Shown here piece after piece: positions 22,336 to 33,569 of a DNA stretch of 60,000 nucleotides. Below the pieces are notes generated by a model. That model was not told the DNA's origin. It did not search any database and saw only the letters and a program-made list of their open reading frames with translations. This DNA comes from Hydractinia symbiolongicarpus. Its lineage: Eukaryota > Cnidaria > Hydrozoa > Anthoathecata > Hydractiniidae. Every line of letters begins with the position of its first letter. Within the stretch, counting starts at the first letter, position 1. Location: positions 26,228,001-26,288,000 of the forward strand of contig NC_079884.1 of NCBI RefSeq assembly GCF_029227915.1, written 5' to 3'. Made by a program: the position numbers and the translations under genes.

Positions 22336-23139
22336 GACTTAATTTACTTGGAATTCACGAAATTCAATGTCACTTCAAATAAAAACACATCATAAAGCTT
22401 GTTGTTACAAAATTAATTGTGAGTTAAAAACCGTAGCTAAGTATTACAGGTTTGTTGAAACTGTTGTCTCCTTGAATTAACAAACTTTAGACTTTCGCCA
22501 AATTTTTTTTTAAAGTAAAGGGTGTAGCCACCTATCTGAAAACTTTGTTGCAGCCAACTGGTTTTCGGCTATTTTCGCTTTTTAGCCAGATTTTTTTAAA
22601 AATTCACGTTAATTTAATGTCCCTTATTAAAGTGTAACGTAAATATCCAGGACGTTTAAAAAGCTACTAGTTGTATTTTTCTGACATCGCAACAGCGATT
22701 ATAGCCAGGGACGAGGTTGTATTATTATAACCTCGCTACGGACGACGTTGTACTTATATAACATAACACAAGTTCAGCTGGGAAGAGGCCAGGGAAGGGC
22801 TGCAGAAAGTTAGTATGTATCACCATGCTCGGCAACATGGCTGCATGTATTAATGTAACTGTGTCTCTTTTATTACTTGCAGAGTAATTAATTACCCAAT
22901 GGGTTATGGCATATGCTCGTCATTCATAAAACAACGCATCCATCCATACCGTACCGTACGCATTAATTTTTGCAACGTGAAATTCATCGTTAAACAAATT
23001 TTAAAATTCTGGTTAAATACTAAGAATTAAAACGCAAAGGCCTACTAAATATCTCGATTAACATTTAAGGTCTTTTTTTATCACATGAAATGTGTACAAC
23101 TGTTCTAAATTTTAACGAGTTTGTTCGGAAACAAAAAAG
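22336..23139. other. No recognised feature
   Basis: AT-rich non-coding sequence. Near 22706-22735 there is a small inverted repeat (ACGAGGTTGTA...TATAACCTCG) but no wider element. Confidence 0.4.
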
Positions 23140-24430
23140 CAAGGGGAAACTTTATTCTAGTCAGTACACAAGCAAGCGAATTGAATTAAGTAATTGGGAA
23201 AAATGTCCTATTAGGGTAAATATTTAGGCAATTAGCCTGGCACATCCACACCTACACATACAATACTGAAAACAAAATTTAGGAAACCATTCCCGCAATA
23301 TATACGATATTGAATGTTTTGTGAAGCTAAACAAGGCAAATCTTATTCTGATTAAAAAACAATTAGACAAGTAGCGAAACCTATCAACTCATCATTAAAA
23401 AAGTATTTTGGGGAATAATCTTACGCAATATAAAAAAAAGAACAGAATAAAAAACGGTCCAACGATCACTTTTTTCTACTCAAAAATCGAAAGGGCGAGT
23501 AGCACGCGCGTGCGTATATCATTGCATGTGCATACATCAAAGATTTTGTTAAAGCGAGCGAATAAAAAAGCCTTTTTTCTACTTTGTAAACAGGCAAGGG
23601 AGCAAAAGATCCTGACATACAACCTAAAAGATATCTGATAAAAACGCTATCGCGAAAGGTGAAGTATTAAATCTCTTGGTCGGCCAATTCGAGAAAAGAC
23701 TTTATTCCACTCAGAAAACAGGCACGAGAGTGTTAGACCTATCCATACATCATTTGAAATGAGAATTTTGGAAGTTGCCTTTCACGCTGAATATAATGTT
23801 AGATATCCATACACTACTAAAAAGGAGATTTAGCTAGTAAGCAAATCAAAAGCGAAACTTTATTCTACACCACAAAGAAGCAATCAAGAAGAAGAACCTA
23901 CCAGATATGTCTAAAAACACTTCATTCCACTCCGATAACAATCACGCGCGATAATATCAGATGTCCTAGCATGTAAATTCACGGGAAGACTTTATTGCAC
24001 TCAGTAACAAGCAGGAACAAGGGAGACCGATCCATACCACCATACAATATTAAAAGGATATTTTGCAAAATACCTTCAGGCGGAAAAACACGCAGCATGT
24101 CCTAGCAGACCTGTGTATACAAAATTAGTTCTACTCAGTAAACAACCAATCAAATGAGAGATCCATCCATACCTTATAAAAATAGAGATTTTATCAATAT
24201 ACATGCATCATTTGAAAAACGCATTTTTTGATCTTACCCTTCGCGCGAATTAAAATATTTAGCACGCCAACCTTAGATGTTCTAACAGCTCAATTCACGG
24301 AATACTTTATTCGACGCAGTAAAAATGAAGGAATGTGGGACACCTATCCATACATCTATCAAAAGAGAGATATTGAAACAAGCAGTAGAGTTGAATAACT
24401 ATCCATACACAAATAAAAACGATATTTCAA
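23140..24430. repeat. Degenerate tandem repeat region
   Basis: Recurring diverged blocks: an ACTTTATTCCACTCAGTAAAC-like block (about 23150, 23698, 23856, 23989, 24121, 24303) and a CTATCCATACATC-like block (about 23740, 23806, 24026, 24166, 24346, 24399). Spacing varies from about 130 to 180 bp where it is best kept. It is probably an old satellite; 62-76-codon open frames here are not gene-like. Confidence 0.5.
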
Positions 24431-25053
24431 AAAAATACTTGTGTGTATCATATGTTTTTTTTGCTGTTCATAGGAAGCAGTTTAATGTGATTTTGAACTT
24501 TCAATATTTTTAAAACTAAAACCATGACAAAAATGATAAAAATGTATATGGATTTTTTTGTTCGTAGCTGTTAGAAAAACTATTGGAGGGACATAGTTAT
24601 TAATATAGTCTAACTAGCTAAATAAAAATGAGTTATGACTGTTATGGTTGCTACGAAGTTAAGTTATATTGTGCTGTCCTAGGCCCGTTCTTAAGGCTCT
24701 CTAGCCATTGAACGCTACGACTTTCTCATAATAACCGGTTGAAAATAGCTATTAGGTAATAATAGTATGAATAGAATTTGATTTAGCTAATATTGGGTAT
24801 ATTTTGACTCCTAAAAAGAAATAGTACTCTAGCATTTTTTTTTTTGCAAAACAGTAAAATTTGTTGAGTTATTTCTAAAAGGTTTTAGTAATTCTAATAG
24901 ACTAAGGCAGTTCACAAGATAGTTAGTGTATTGCTCTGAATAGACCCGTCATCATGCTCCATCCATACTACACAAAGGTAGCATAGAAGCACACAGTATG
25001 TTACAAAAAAATTATGGTCCTTTTTTGAACATTATATTTAATTAAAACGTATA
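24431..25053. other. No recognised feature
   Basis: AT-rich intergenic sequence, nothing supported. Confidence 0.5.
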
Positions 25054-25237
25054 TACAGTTGACTCTCTCCGATCCGAATCTCTATTATCCGAATTTTTAA
25101 CTATAATCCGAACAAATTAAAAATCAGCGTCAATTTTCCTTAAGAAACTCTCATAATCTACTTTCTACTATCCGACTCTCTGTAATCTGAAAGAGAATTA
25201 TCCCCCTTGAGATTCGGATTAGAGAGAGTCAACTGTA
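25054..25237. mobile_element. Tigger/pogo-like MITE, 180 bp, TA target duplication
   Basis: The element runs 25056-25235, flanked by TA on both sides. The 27-bp terminal inverted repeats differ at two positions and begin CAGTTGACTCTCTC; the internal part continues TCCGAATCTC. TA duplication with CAG ends fits the Tc1/mariner-pogo group. There is no coding capacity, so it would have been moved by a transposase encoded elsewhere. Confidence 0.85.
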
Positions 25238-25466
25238 CATACATTTCAATAAAATAATTTGTTATAATTTTTCTATACCGAAAAATCGCCGCTTTATTAA
25301 AAGAAAAATGCTATTCAGTTGATGTCGACATAAGTATGATATATAAAGGTAGCAGAACTATTTTAGGATCCACTGACAGAGATGCGACAAGGTTAGATGA
25401 AAAGACTGATCGACTTCCTCGAACACATATGCATATAGAATTGATAAGCGCAAAACAAATGTTACG

Positions 25467-25960
25467 TCATATCCATGCTGAAAGTTTTAAAAAATGTTGT
25501 TTACGCTTTTCAGAAATCATTTCAGAAAGCCGAGTATAGAACTTTCGACACACGCGACCAATTCCGCCACACACGGATATCGCTAGTGGCGTTAAAGTTT
25601 CATGCTCTACTTGCAAAATAAGTTTATTGTAATTTTTCTTTTTTTCCATTTTATTTACATCATATGCTTTTGGTATCACACCTTCGCATCTAAAAATGCC
25701 ATTTGACCAGTGTTCCAAAAGCCTCTTGTGCATACATAACTCTCGATTCCTGAGAAACATTCGCTGTCCACTGGCTCAATGGCTCACCAGGTAACTGTTG
25801 TAGACACGGTTCAATGCGTACATCATGACAAACCTCTTTTAGTTACATCCCCGTGACATTACGGATTTCATTGTCTAAGCGAAAGGAAGCCACATTATTT
25901 GCATGACAAAGCATGATCAATTGTGAACTTGAAATTCGAATCTGAGCCCAGAAGCATAGC
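25467..25960 (-). pseudogene. Retroelement ORF remnant (C-terminal region)
   Basis: Read on the minus strand in shifting frames: FTIDHALSCK (about 25915), a RLDNEIRN block, LKEVCHDVRIEP, then KKKNYNKLILQVEHETLTPL and GGIGRVCRKFYTRLSEMISE. These blocks, in this order, match the C-terminal part of a retroelement polyprotein that I recall as abundant in cnidarian and mollusc genomes (SxDHALSC, HNExRD, VEHGxFTPLVF, GGMG). I cannot name the clade with confidence. Several stops and frame changes show that it is dead. Confidence 0.6.
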
Positions 25961-26644
25961 TTGTTAATTGTGTATCTCTCGTTCCTTGAAGGTAGTCAGT
26001 CAACTAGATACACTGCTTCCTGGTTGATATCGTTCAGTCTGATTTCCTGCTTACACATTTCACTTCTGACATGATCAAGAATGACACTAATCTTAGCAAT
26101 TTATTTTGTTTGATTGTTTTTTCTTTTGTTTCAGTTCTGGATCTTCTTCATATTGTCGAGTCTGTTTTTTTATTTGTTTACCAAGATATTCAGTTATTTG
26201 TGATAAGTTTTAGAATATTCGTAAGACGACCAAGTTTAACCGGGAGTGACAGCAGTTGTCTCTCGTTATTGTTTACTTTAATACCTCCCGTCAGTGCTGG
26301 TATTAATTCGAATTAATAACTACGAGTACTTCTTCCAATAATTATATTATGTGTGGTATGTTTGCATACAGTATGTTAATTTATGCTTGTAGCCAGCCAC
26401 TGATAAAACAACTTTATGTTCCTTGCGACTCTGTTTTAGCAATTTTACTCAGCATCTTTAATTCATTAATCCAATCTTCTACCTTATCCAAAATATATCC
26501 ACCTTTCAAGCTTCTTGAACCAATTACATTATTACATTATTACCAATTACATGTTACAAACTGCGGTGTGATAAATTAGTTTCCTCAAAAAATTATTTTT
26601 TTAACTAAATTTTACTTATTGAATTTGATTTTCACATGGCAACT
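25961..26644. other. No recognised feature
   Basis: AT-rich non-coding sequence; short open frames at 26071-26316 and 26349-26579 have no recognisable motifs. Confidence 0.4.
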
Positions 26645-26849
26645 ACAATCATGTTCATAATAGTTTTGGAAAAACCACTTTCCCCCTCCCCCCACTCTTT
26701 AGTGTTGGTTGGAGGTCTTTTCCAGAGTCGCTGGCAGTATTTTGGGGCACAAATCAACACAAAATCAACACTGACTGTTGGGGGAGAGGGGGGAAACTCT
26801 GAAAAAAGCCTCAAAAGCCGTTTTTCCAATAATTTATGAACATGATTGT
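26645..26849. mobile_element. 205-bp MITE, copy 1
   Basis: Terminal inverted repeats ACAATCATGTTCATAA with only the inner end imperfect. The interior holds a C-rich tract near the left (CCCCCTCCCCCC) and a G-rich tract to the right (GGGGGAGAGGGGGG). It is nearly identical to copy 2 at 27449-27653: same length, same orientation, a few substitutions. The recent similarity suggests recent activity or local duplication. Confidence 0.8.
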
Positions 26850-26915
26850 CTGTAAATGACATAAAAAAATTGAAAAGGGGTTGCCCTTGTTTAGAGCCAA
26901 AATTTTGCTTTGATG

Positions 26916-27153
26916 ACACGTTACACACGTTCCGTACACGTTCCACACCCGTTCCAAGGTGCTCCACCATCGGTTGCACCTAAATTGAACACGTTCCACA
27001 CGTACCGTCAAATTCAATGAAATTGAAGTAAATTTTAATTTTTATAAAAAATTGACGGAACGTGTGGAACGTGTGCTACTGCAGTCTCCTCTTGTACACT
27101 TGGCTATGGAACTTGAGTGGAACGTGTGCGGAACGTGTGTGGAACGTGTGTGT
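26916..27153. mobile_element. Foldback element built from ACACGTTCC motifs
   Basis: The left half carries repeated ACACGTTCC; the right half carries the complement GGAACGTGT. Inner arms of 22 bp (26990-27011 and 27052-27073, CACGTTCCACACGTACCGTC against its complement) match with one mismatch. Outer arms of about 40 bp (26916-26960 and 27112-27153) also pair. The many identical short motifs in opposite orientation look like subterminal transposase-binding sites. Confidence 0.7.
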
Positions 27154-27448
27154 TTTCCATTTCTTTTATACTACAAAGTGTCTATGTTATACAAAGAACA
27201 ATTTTAGTCATGTATATACAATATATAAGCATATAAAAGCTCTTGCCACATACGACAAACAATAAGAAACAAACAGACATTAGGAGGCCTGGAACCTAGT
27301 TTATGAAACAAGAAAACCAACCAGCTCTGCATGCACGGCATAAGGAATGACAAAGTAGTACTTGTCCTTAATTCAGCCAACACAAACGCACACAAAAGCT
27401 TTTGTAAAAAAAAAGCCACTTAAAAAAACTAAGTCTCACATTATAGAG

Positions 27449-27653
27449 ACAATCATGTTCATAATAGTTTTGGAAAAACCACTTTCCCCCTCCCCTCACT
27501 CTTCAGTGTTGGTTGGAGGTCTTTTCCAGAGTCGCCGGCAGTATTTTGGGGCACAAATCAACACAAAATCAACACTGACTGTAGGGGGAGAGGGGGGAAA
27601 CTCTGAAAAAAGCCTCAAAAGCCGTTTTTCCAATAATTTATGAACATGATTGT
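27449..27653. mobile_element. 205-bp MITE, copy 2
   Basis: Same length, orientation and TIRs as copy 1 at 26645-26849. The dinucleotides just outside the TIRs are exchanged between the copies (CT left and CT right in copy 1; AG left and AG right in copy 2). Confidence 0.8.
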
Positions 27654-27775
27654 AGTTATAGCTCAGCAAAAACTGAATAACTGAACGTATATCCCGAGTA
27701 AATTAAAAAATTTCCTTCTTTCATTTCTTTTCTTATAGTTACCTCTTTTTTTGAAACATTTGTTTATAAAATTTT

Positions 27776-27907
27776 TTGAATTGATTTGCATTATTGTTTG
27801 TTCCAGTATGAAACTAATTACACACCATGTTGTTCTTCCATTTGAACTACCACCTTTTAAAGATGGATTGGATTCGAACCAATAACTTTCATGGTTTTAC
27901 AACAATG
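27776..27907 (-). repeat. tRNA-like (SINE-type) repeat, copy 2
   Basis: Diverged copy of 22201-22335, sharing CAGTATGAAACTAATTAC and GATGGATTGGATTCGAACC. It keeps the minus-strand B box. Confidence 0.6.
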
Positions 27908-28570
27908 GAAATATTTTTTAAATAACATAACACAGAAATACAAAAGGTCACACATAGTATCAGTATTTACACAAAACTAATTTTGTTACCAGAAAACTTC
28001 CTTATCCCACTCTTCCAAGAATCATTTTCATCAAAGTTTTTTTTGGTTTTACCTGCATTAGAAATACAAAAAAAACAAAAAAAAAACAGTAAAGAAGCAA
28101 AAATTACCACCAAATTGATTACCATAAAAAGCAAAGTATAAATTAGAACAGAAAAATCCCAAGAAGAGTTGTGAACAAAAAACATCGCGCATCATCATTA
28201 AATTAAAACAACAGAAATTTATCTAGTTTTTAAAATCATTACACTGTAAAACTAATTCCACCACTCCACGATTGTTATAAATTAAAACAGGGTGTAAAAG
28301 TTTCAGAAATTGCTTATTCAATTTTTCAGCATAAGTCGCAATAAAGCCTTGAGGTAGGAAATTAGCTGACTGAAGAGAGGGATATACTTCAACTTAGGGG
28401 TATTTCAACTGGCAATATTACCTGTACATATAACATGTCCCTCCTGAAAGTCAATATACTGAATAAAAATTTGACTACTTATTTGAATAATTATGGTACC
28501 AAGTTAGCAGTATCTCTACACTGTCTCAGTTTAACAAGGATTGTACAGATTTCAGACATGTCTAGCCTAG
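27908..28570. other. No recognised feature
   Basis: AT-rich non-coding sequence. Confidence 0.4.
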
Positions 28571-30005
28571 TTAAAGAGGAACTCCAGTAAAAATCACTTT
28601 TCTTTTTTTTGTTTGTTTTATACGTACTCAGAAAAGCATAAGAAATCAAAAAAAACTTACTTTACTTGTTTTTCTTATTTAAAATTGTTGTACGAGCCTT
28701 CGCATATTCAATTTTTTTCTCATAAAAAACAGACAGGCGCGATTTCATTTCGGACTGGACCCGATTATAAATAATGACATCACATCGTGCAGAAAGTTTA
28801 AGCAAGCGCATGTTAAGACCTATAAATACAGCTTACATTAAATCGCTTTTTGTATGTAATTTACGTTTAAATCTTTAAAAAATGGTTAGTTGCTCTGTGT
28901 TTCACAGAATCCCGTCTGTGAAAAAGAAAGAACTCAAAAACGGCTAAACAAAATACGTCGTGCAGGTGATCTACCAAGCGATCAAAGTTTTTATATTTGG
29001 TTGGTGCACTTCACAGATAGTTCTTTTAAAAGATATCTGCAGGAAATAAACTTCCATATTAAGATACTCTGCCACTTTGTAAAAATGCCATTTTAGCTAG
29101 TGAACGCGATTAAAGTTTCTCATTTCTTCTCATCTCAATATTTGTACTTATATCCACAGAACTCAACCAAATAACGTTTTGTACATTTTTATATTAAATA
29201 AGAGAACATTATACGAATTTCCAATACAAACACAGACAAAAAAGCTTTCTAGTTACACATGTATCTTTTGCTCAAGTTTCTATTCTTTGTTTTTCAAAAA
29301 AGAAGCTTTTTTAATGGAAGGACATGCCAAGTATTTTCAGGGGGTAAATGTACCCATTTTCTTCAATCTTTGTAACTTTATAACGGCTGCATGTAATGCT
29401 GATAATGCAGTTTCTAAAACAGCTTTGTCAAAACAACCACTTGTAAGTCAGTAGCTTCTGCAACACATTTATGACCTACCATAATCATAAGATTGATTTT
29501 TATTTATACAATAATAATACCCCGTTTTACCATCTTATCTAGGCCCGAACATTATTTGATTTTATATCACGCATTTCAATGGTCCTCCATCACGGAGAAA
29601 ATTTCAACGTTACATAAAATTTGTTTACATTTGTGCGCAAAAAAAGCGCGTGCAGAGAAAAAATATTGCTGAACTGTAAAAAAAATAAATTGGCTTGTAA
29701 AGTAAGAAAGATTTTTTAATGAAGCAAATGATAAAGTTTTTTGACGAAATGAATGTTAAAAAAAGCGATTAAGTATATTTATTTCTTAAAAAAAAAAATA
29801 TTTTGCTAAGAACGTTGCTTGAGCCAGTAAAAGACACCTCATCACTTTGCATCATTATTAATTTCTCCCTTGTGAGACAGAAGAGGTTCGAAGTCGTGTG
29901 GCTGTAGCTTTGTAAAGTCTTTTTCATGAAGAGAATTATCCGATTCTATGTTTTATATAACATTTTTTTTTAAAATATTTTTTTTTCACTGGAGTGCTCC
30001 TTTAA
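28571..30005 (+). mobile_element. Kolobok-like DNA transposon remnant with TTAA target duplication
   Basis: TTAA at 28571-28574 and 30002-30005 brackets a 1427-bp element. Its ends are imperfect inverted repeats (AGAGGAACTCCAGTAAAAA against AGGAGCACTCCAGTGAAAAA). TTAA duplication together with a THAP-type protein is characteristic of the Kolobok superfamily (piggyBac shares the TTAA but lacks THAP). Too short for a full transposase, so a deletion derivative. Confidence 0.7.
28881..29096 (+). pseudogene. THAP domain remnant
   Basis: Starting at ATG 28881 one frame gives MVSCSVFHRIPSVKKKELKN; a second frame takes over with KRLNKIRRAGDLPSDQSFYI and VHFTDSSFKRYLQ. Together these trace the THAP zinc-finger layout: N-terminal cysteines, FHRIP, a lysine-rich helix, then a CSxHF motif, here LVHF with the usual cysteine lost. 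At least one frameshift breaks it. THAP domains are the DNA-binding part of P-, Kolobok- and Phantom-type transposases. Confidence 0.6.
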
Positions 30006-31821
30006 CTAAGTTTACTTTGAGATATTAAAATTGAGTTTTTTATATAATAATTTTTCAGTGCAACCCGAATTAAAATCAACCAATATGCATAAAGCCAGCA
30101 TGGCCACATCTAACATTATAAAGAAGAAAAGATTTCCCAATAATGATCACGTGAGCAAAGAACAATAGAAGTTCTTGCCTTAAAGTATTGTCCAAATTTC
30201 TTTCATACAAGACAAAAAATATCTTCGGATCAATTGTATTTCAAGTGGCAAAAAGTATTCCTACTACTAAAGTGAACACACAGCACTATTTGTCTTTCTT
30301 TAAAAAATAACCTTACTCAAAATAATTAACAAAATTCGATCTAGCTCAGGCTACAGAAATATAATTATATGCTTAACTCAGATATCTTTGAATAGATGAC
30401 GTACACTGTCTCTTTTTTTCAAAAATAAATATAAATGTGCCAGCTCTTTCAGAACATGTATTCAGTATGGAATTAGCTGCATTTCATGTTGGTGGAAATT
30501 ATATTTAAAAAAATATTCTCTTTATATAAAAAATCAACCCTGGCCTACTTTTCCACCACATCAGATTTTAAAAACTAACGTTTTCCTCAAAAAATTATTT
30601 TTTAATCTTTTTATAAAATTATTATTCAGCAGATAATTGAAAAAAACAACAACACCAATTTAAACTTTTTAATAGGAAATTTCCACAGTTAATGTGTACC
30701 ATTAATAGCATGGCTTTCCAATGAATGGCTGTAATAAGTATTATGACAATCAACAGCGTAAGTTATTGTTGCCAGAAATTGTATACTGGAAAGAATCAAT
30801 TTTTATATGTAAATTATACCTATTATCATCATTTTCCTCAAAAAGTTATTTTTTGGTCTTATAACAGCAGATCACTGAGAATTTACGGAACTAAAAATCT
30901 TGTGGTAACATTTTTAAAATTAAAAATCTTGATTTTGTAAACATTAAATGCACAAATCCTAACAAATTATAAATTTTTTAAAAATAAATTGGAATGATCA
31001 TCTGTTTTAAAACATCAATGCACATGCATCTTGCCCACGAAAAAAAGAATTGTATGGAGCAAAAGATTGAAATGGAATTAGAGTTTAAAAAAGAATGTCT
31101 TTTAGTAAGGAACACAATCGTTACGAGAAAATATCACCTGCTGTGAAAAGATAATTTGCAGCCATGTTGAGGGGCGGATTGACACGGCAAACGAAATAGT
31201 AGATGATTGCAGTGAATACAACATCGTACGACATAGCCCTCCCTTTGTCATGTATTCCTGCAGTATATATTTGCTATAGGTTACTTCTACCGACAAAACA
31301 ATGTGTTAATATATTTAACACTTTTAAACCATTCAATAAGTCAATACTAAAAATTAAAAAATTGGATGCGCAAATTCTCCAATATAGATTCATGCGTGTT
31401 GTTTTTTTCATGGAATTCCTGGTAAAATGTGCATATGTTATACAGTGATAGTCTTGATCTCTAGTTCTGATTCACTGGTAGGACTGTCAAGATTGAGGCC
31501 CTGGACGCCTCTTCAATTTTAATCTTTAATAGATCCCAGTATTGTCATACTATCAGTGAGTCCAACCTTTTGAGCCATCGAATTATTTTTATAGATATTT
31601 TCTGATACCTCAATATTTCAGCTTTCCTTTCAGGCTGCATCCTTTTCCATTTCTGAAAAGACAACCGATAGCCAATGATATATTGTAGTAATGTTGTGTA
31701 TCGTAATAATTGAGATTTACTTTTAAAATTTCAGAATATAGGTCTATACTTCAAGTTTACGTATTTTCCAGGTTATTTGAAACCCTGGTTTGTGTAAAGG
31801 AGGAAATCTCGAGGTTACTTG
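30006..31821. other. No recognised gene
   Basis: AT-rich intergenic sequence. Open frames at 30725-30940 and 31203-31448 show no motif or exon-like composition. Confidence 0.4.
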
Positions 31822-32000
31822 TGGGGCCGTAGATTAGTGGTTATAGCTCTCGTACTCTGACCGGGACTGGATTCCTCTTGATGGAGATTCAACATGGGTG
31901 AGTGAATCTGAATGTTACCATAGCCCCGGTTTAATTGGTTACCAGAAGTTCAGAATAAAAGAAGTGAAGTTTATTCAAAAGAAATACCACAGCCCATTTA
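31822..32000 (+). repeat. tRNA-derived SINE
   Basis: Begins GGGGCCGTAGATTAGTGG with a tRNA-type A box (TAGATTAGTGGTTA) and has a degenerate B-box-like GGAGATTCAACAT about 60 bp downstream. A non-tRNA body follows with GAATAAAAGAAGTGAAG near the end. The tRNA-like head cannot fold into a complete cloverleaf. Confidence 0.55.
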
Positions 32001-32224
32001 TCTTTTATCATTCAGCACAGTGGGTGTTCTTTTTAACTTACTAATTACAGGCTTTTTATTAGTAGCTAGCTAAACATTGGCTTTATAGTAAAAATAAATA
32101 TACAGCTACTTTACCACCGAAAGCCTTAATACAAGCTGGAATTCAGAATTGACAGTTCTTTATGCATTTCAAGCCTTCAAAGAGTGGAAACACTTTGAAC
32201 GATAGCTGGCATCCAAATTACATA

Positions 32225-32584
32225 AGGCGGACGTCACAAATATCTGGTGTTAGAGTCATTTGAGCACCAAAAATAAAGTCGGTCGGTAGATCGGCGAATG
32301 ATAACTCAAAATTTCGAAAAATTTTATCCAACCATCCAGCCATTAACGCGCGCCATTAAATCGCCGATGTTTAATGATAACTTTGGCACCTCCGGCAGTT
32401 TCCGCGTGAACACTTTTCACATTTTAAAGCGAAGCACAACAATCACTGCAATTGCTGTGGAGAGACAACAAGCGTATAATATTTTTTGTCATTTTAGTTT
32501 TTCCAACTCAGTATATCTAAAATTTCGATCAAAAATTAGGGTCAGTCGGGTGACTCTAACACAAAATATTTGTGACGTCCGCCT
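32225..32584. mobile_element. 360-bp MITE with long TIRs
   Basis: Left end AGGCGGACGTCACAAATAT and right end ATATTTGTGACGTCCGCCT are inverted repeats that continue inward (GTGTTAGAGTCA against TGACTCTAACAC), about 37 bp in total with few mismatches. There is no coding capacity; the 100-codon frame inside is not protein-like. Confidence 0.8.
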
Positions 32585-32601
32585 AATCATTAATAAATAA
32601 A

Positions 32602-32730
32602 TACTGACCGGTTTTGATAACGTACTGTGAAATACAAAGCCTGGCTCAAAAGTACAGACCGAGCTTGTGAGGTCTGTGCCCCTGACAAATGGCTTTGTAT
32701 TTTACAGGGCAGAATCAAAACCGGTCAGTA
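32602..32730. mobile_element. 129-bp foldback MITE
   Basis: TACTGACCGGTTTTGAT at the left and ATCAAAACCGGTCAGTA at the right are perfect complements. Pairing resumes further in with GAAATACAAAGCC against GGCTTTGTATTT. It lies 17 bp from the 360-bp MITE. Confidence 0.8.
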
Positions 32731-32868
32731 GCCATTTTATAGCTGAAATCTATTCTCATCTTTAAAACAACAATCAAATTTTGCACATGATTAGATGGAA
32801 TACCAATACATGGAATCACAGTCCTGATATTTACTTGCGCACGCATCTAAGTGATTATGTAATGCCCG

Positions 32869-32941
32869 ATGCGCACGCAGAAATGGAGGTAAAAATGTAA
32901 ACAAACTAATCAGAAAAGTTACCTCAATTTCTGCGCGCGCA
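32869..32941. repeat. Short hairpin of GC-rich arms
   Basis: TGCGCACGCAGAAATGGAGG is complemented by CCTCAATTTCTGCGCGCGCA about 30 bases later. A small foldback element or the remnant of one. Confidence 0.5.
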
Positions 32942-33107
32942 TGAAAAATATGGCACTATAATTGAGTGTATGGCAAATTTTAATCCACAACTACTTAAAT
33001 TAGAATGTACAGTTCAAATTTTAAAGGGAGAAGAAAACGTTCGAAATTACGTTAAAAACGAACCAACCAAAAAGGGTATTTGTTTCAGTTATTTTAAACC
33101 GACTTAC

Positions 33108-33356
33108 CCTTCCAAACATTCCAAGTCAGCTCTTCGTCTGAATCAAATGTCTTTTCGCATGTTACGCAGAAGCAAATTGTATGTTCAGCAGTGGCTTTTA
33201 CTTCTACTTTTTGCTCATGAGCAATCAGAGCTCTTACAGCCAACGTTCCATGTGATCCAGATGTTGGAAGCCCACGCTGGGAAAGGAAAAATTGAAGTTC
33301 AGCCATAGAAAGTTCTAAAAAATTCTGCAAACATTTAATATCTTTAACCGAAGCCA
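33108..33356 (-). CDS. SAP-domain exon of an unidentified gene or transposon ORF
   Basis: Minus-strand ATG at 33356, 83 codons, then a strong donor (GTAAGT at 33107-33102) in phase 0. Residues about 9-45 (FLELSMAELQFFLSQRGLPT, then SGSHGTLAVRALI) fit the SAP motif, a helix-turn-helix that binds AT-rich DNA. It is followed by CFCVTCEKTFDSDEE, with a CxxC pair. SAP-headed ORFs of this kind are common in cnidarian transposon proteins, but I could not find the next exon, so host gene versus mobile element is open. Confidence 0.45.
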
Positions 33357-33569
33357 TAAAGCTCACTTGATTTAACTTTTTAGCTTTTTTAATTAATTTT
33401 TTTGTGTAAAATATATAAGAATTGATTAAAAATTAACTTGTATAAACAGAAAAACCACGCCACCACATAAACTTCGCATCCCTGCTAGCAGCGGTGTTGT
33501 ATTTTGTCATAGTGATTACCCAGAATGCTTTGCGCAACCGTGAAAGATCTATTACGTCTACCGTTAATG

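Noticed and set aside
26632-27017. Open frames of 67-115 codons around the MITE and foldback
   Set aside because: They follow the inverted-repeat sequence, are repeated between MITE copies, and show no protein-like conservation.
31822-31900. Functional tRNA gene
   Set aside because: Has an A-box-like start, but no complete cloverleaf or proper T arm; better explained as a SINE head.
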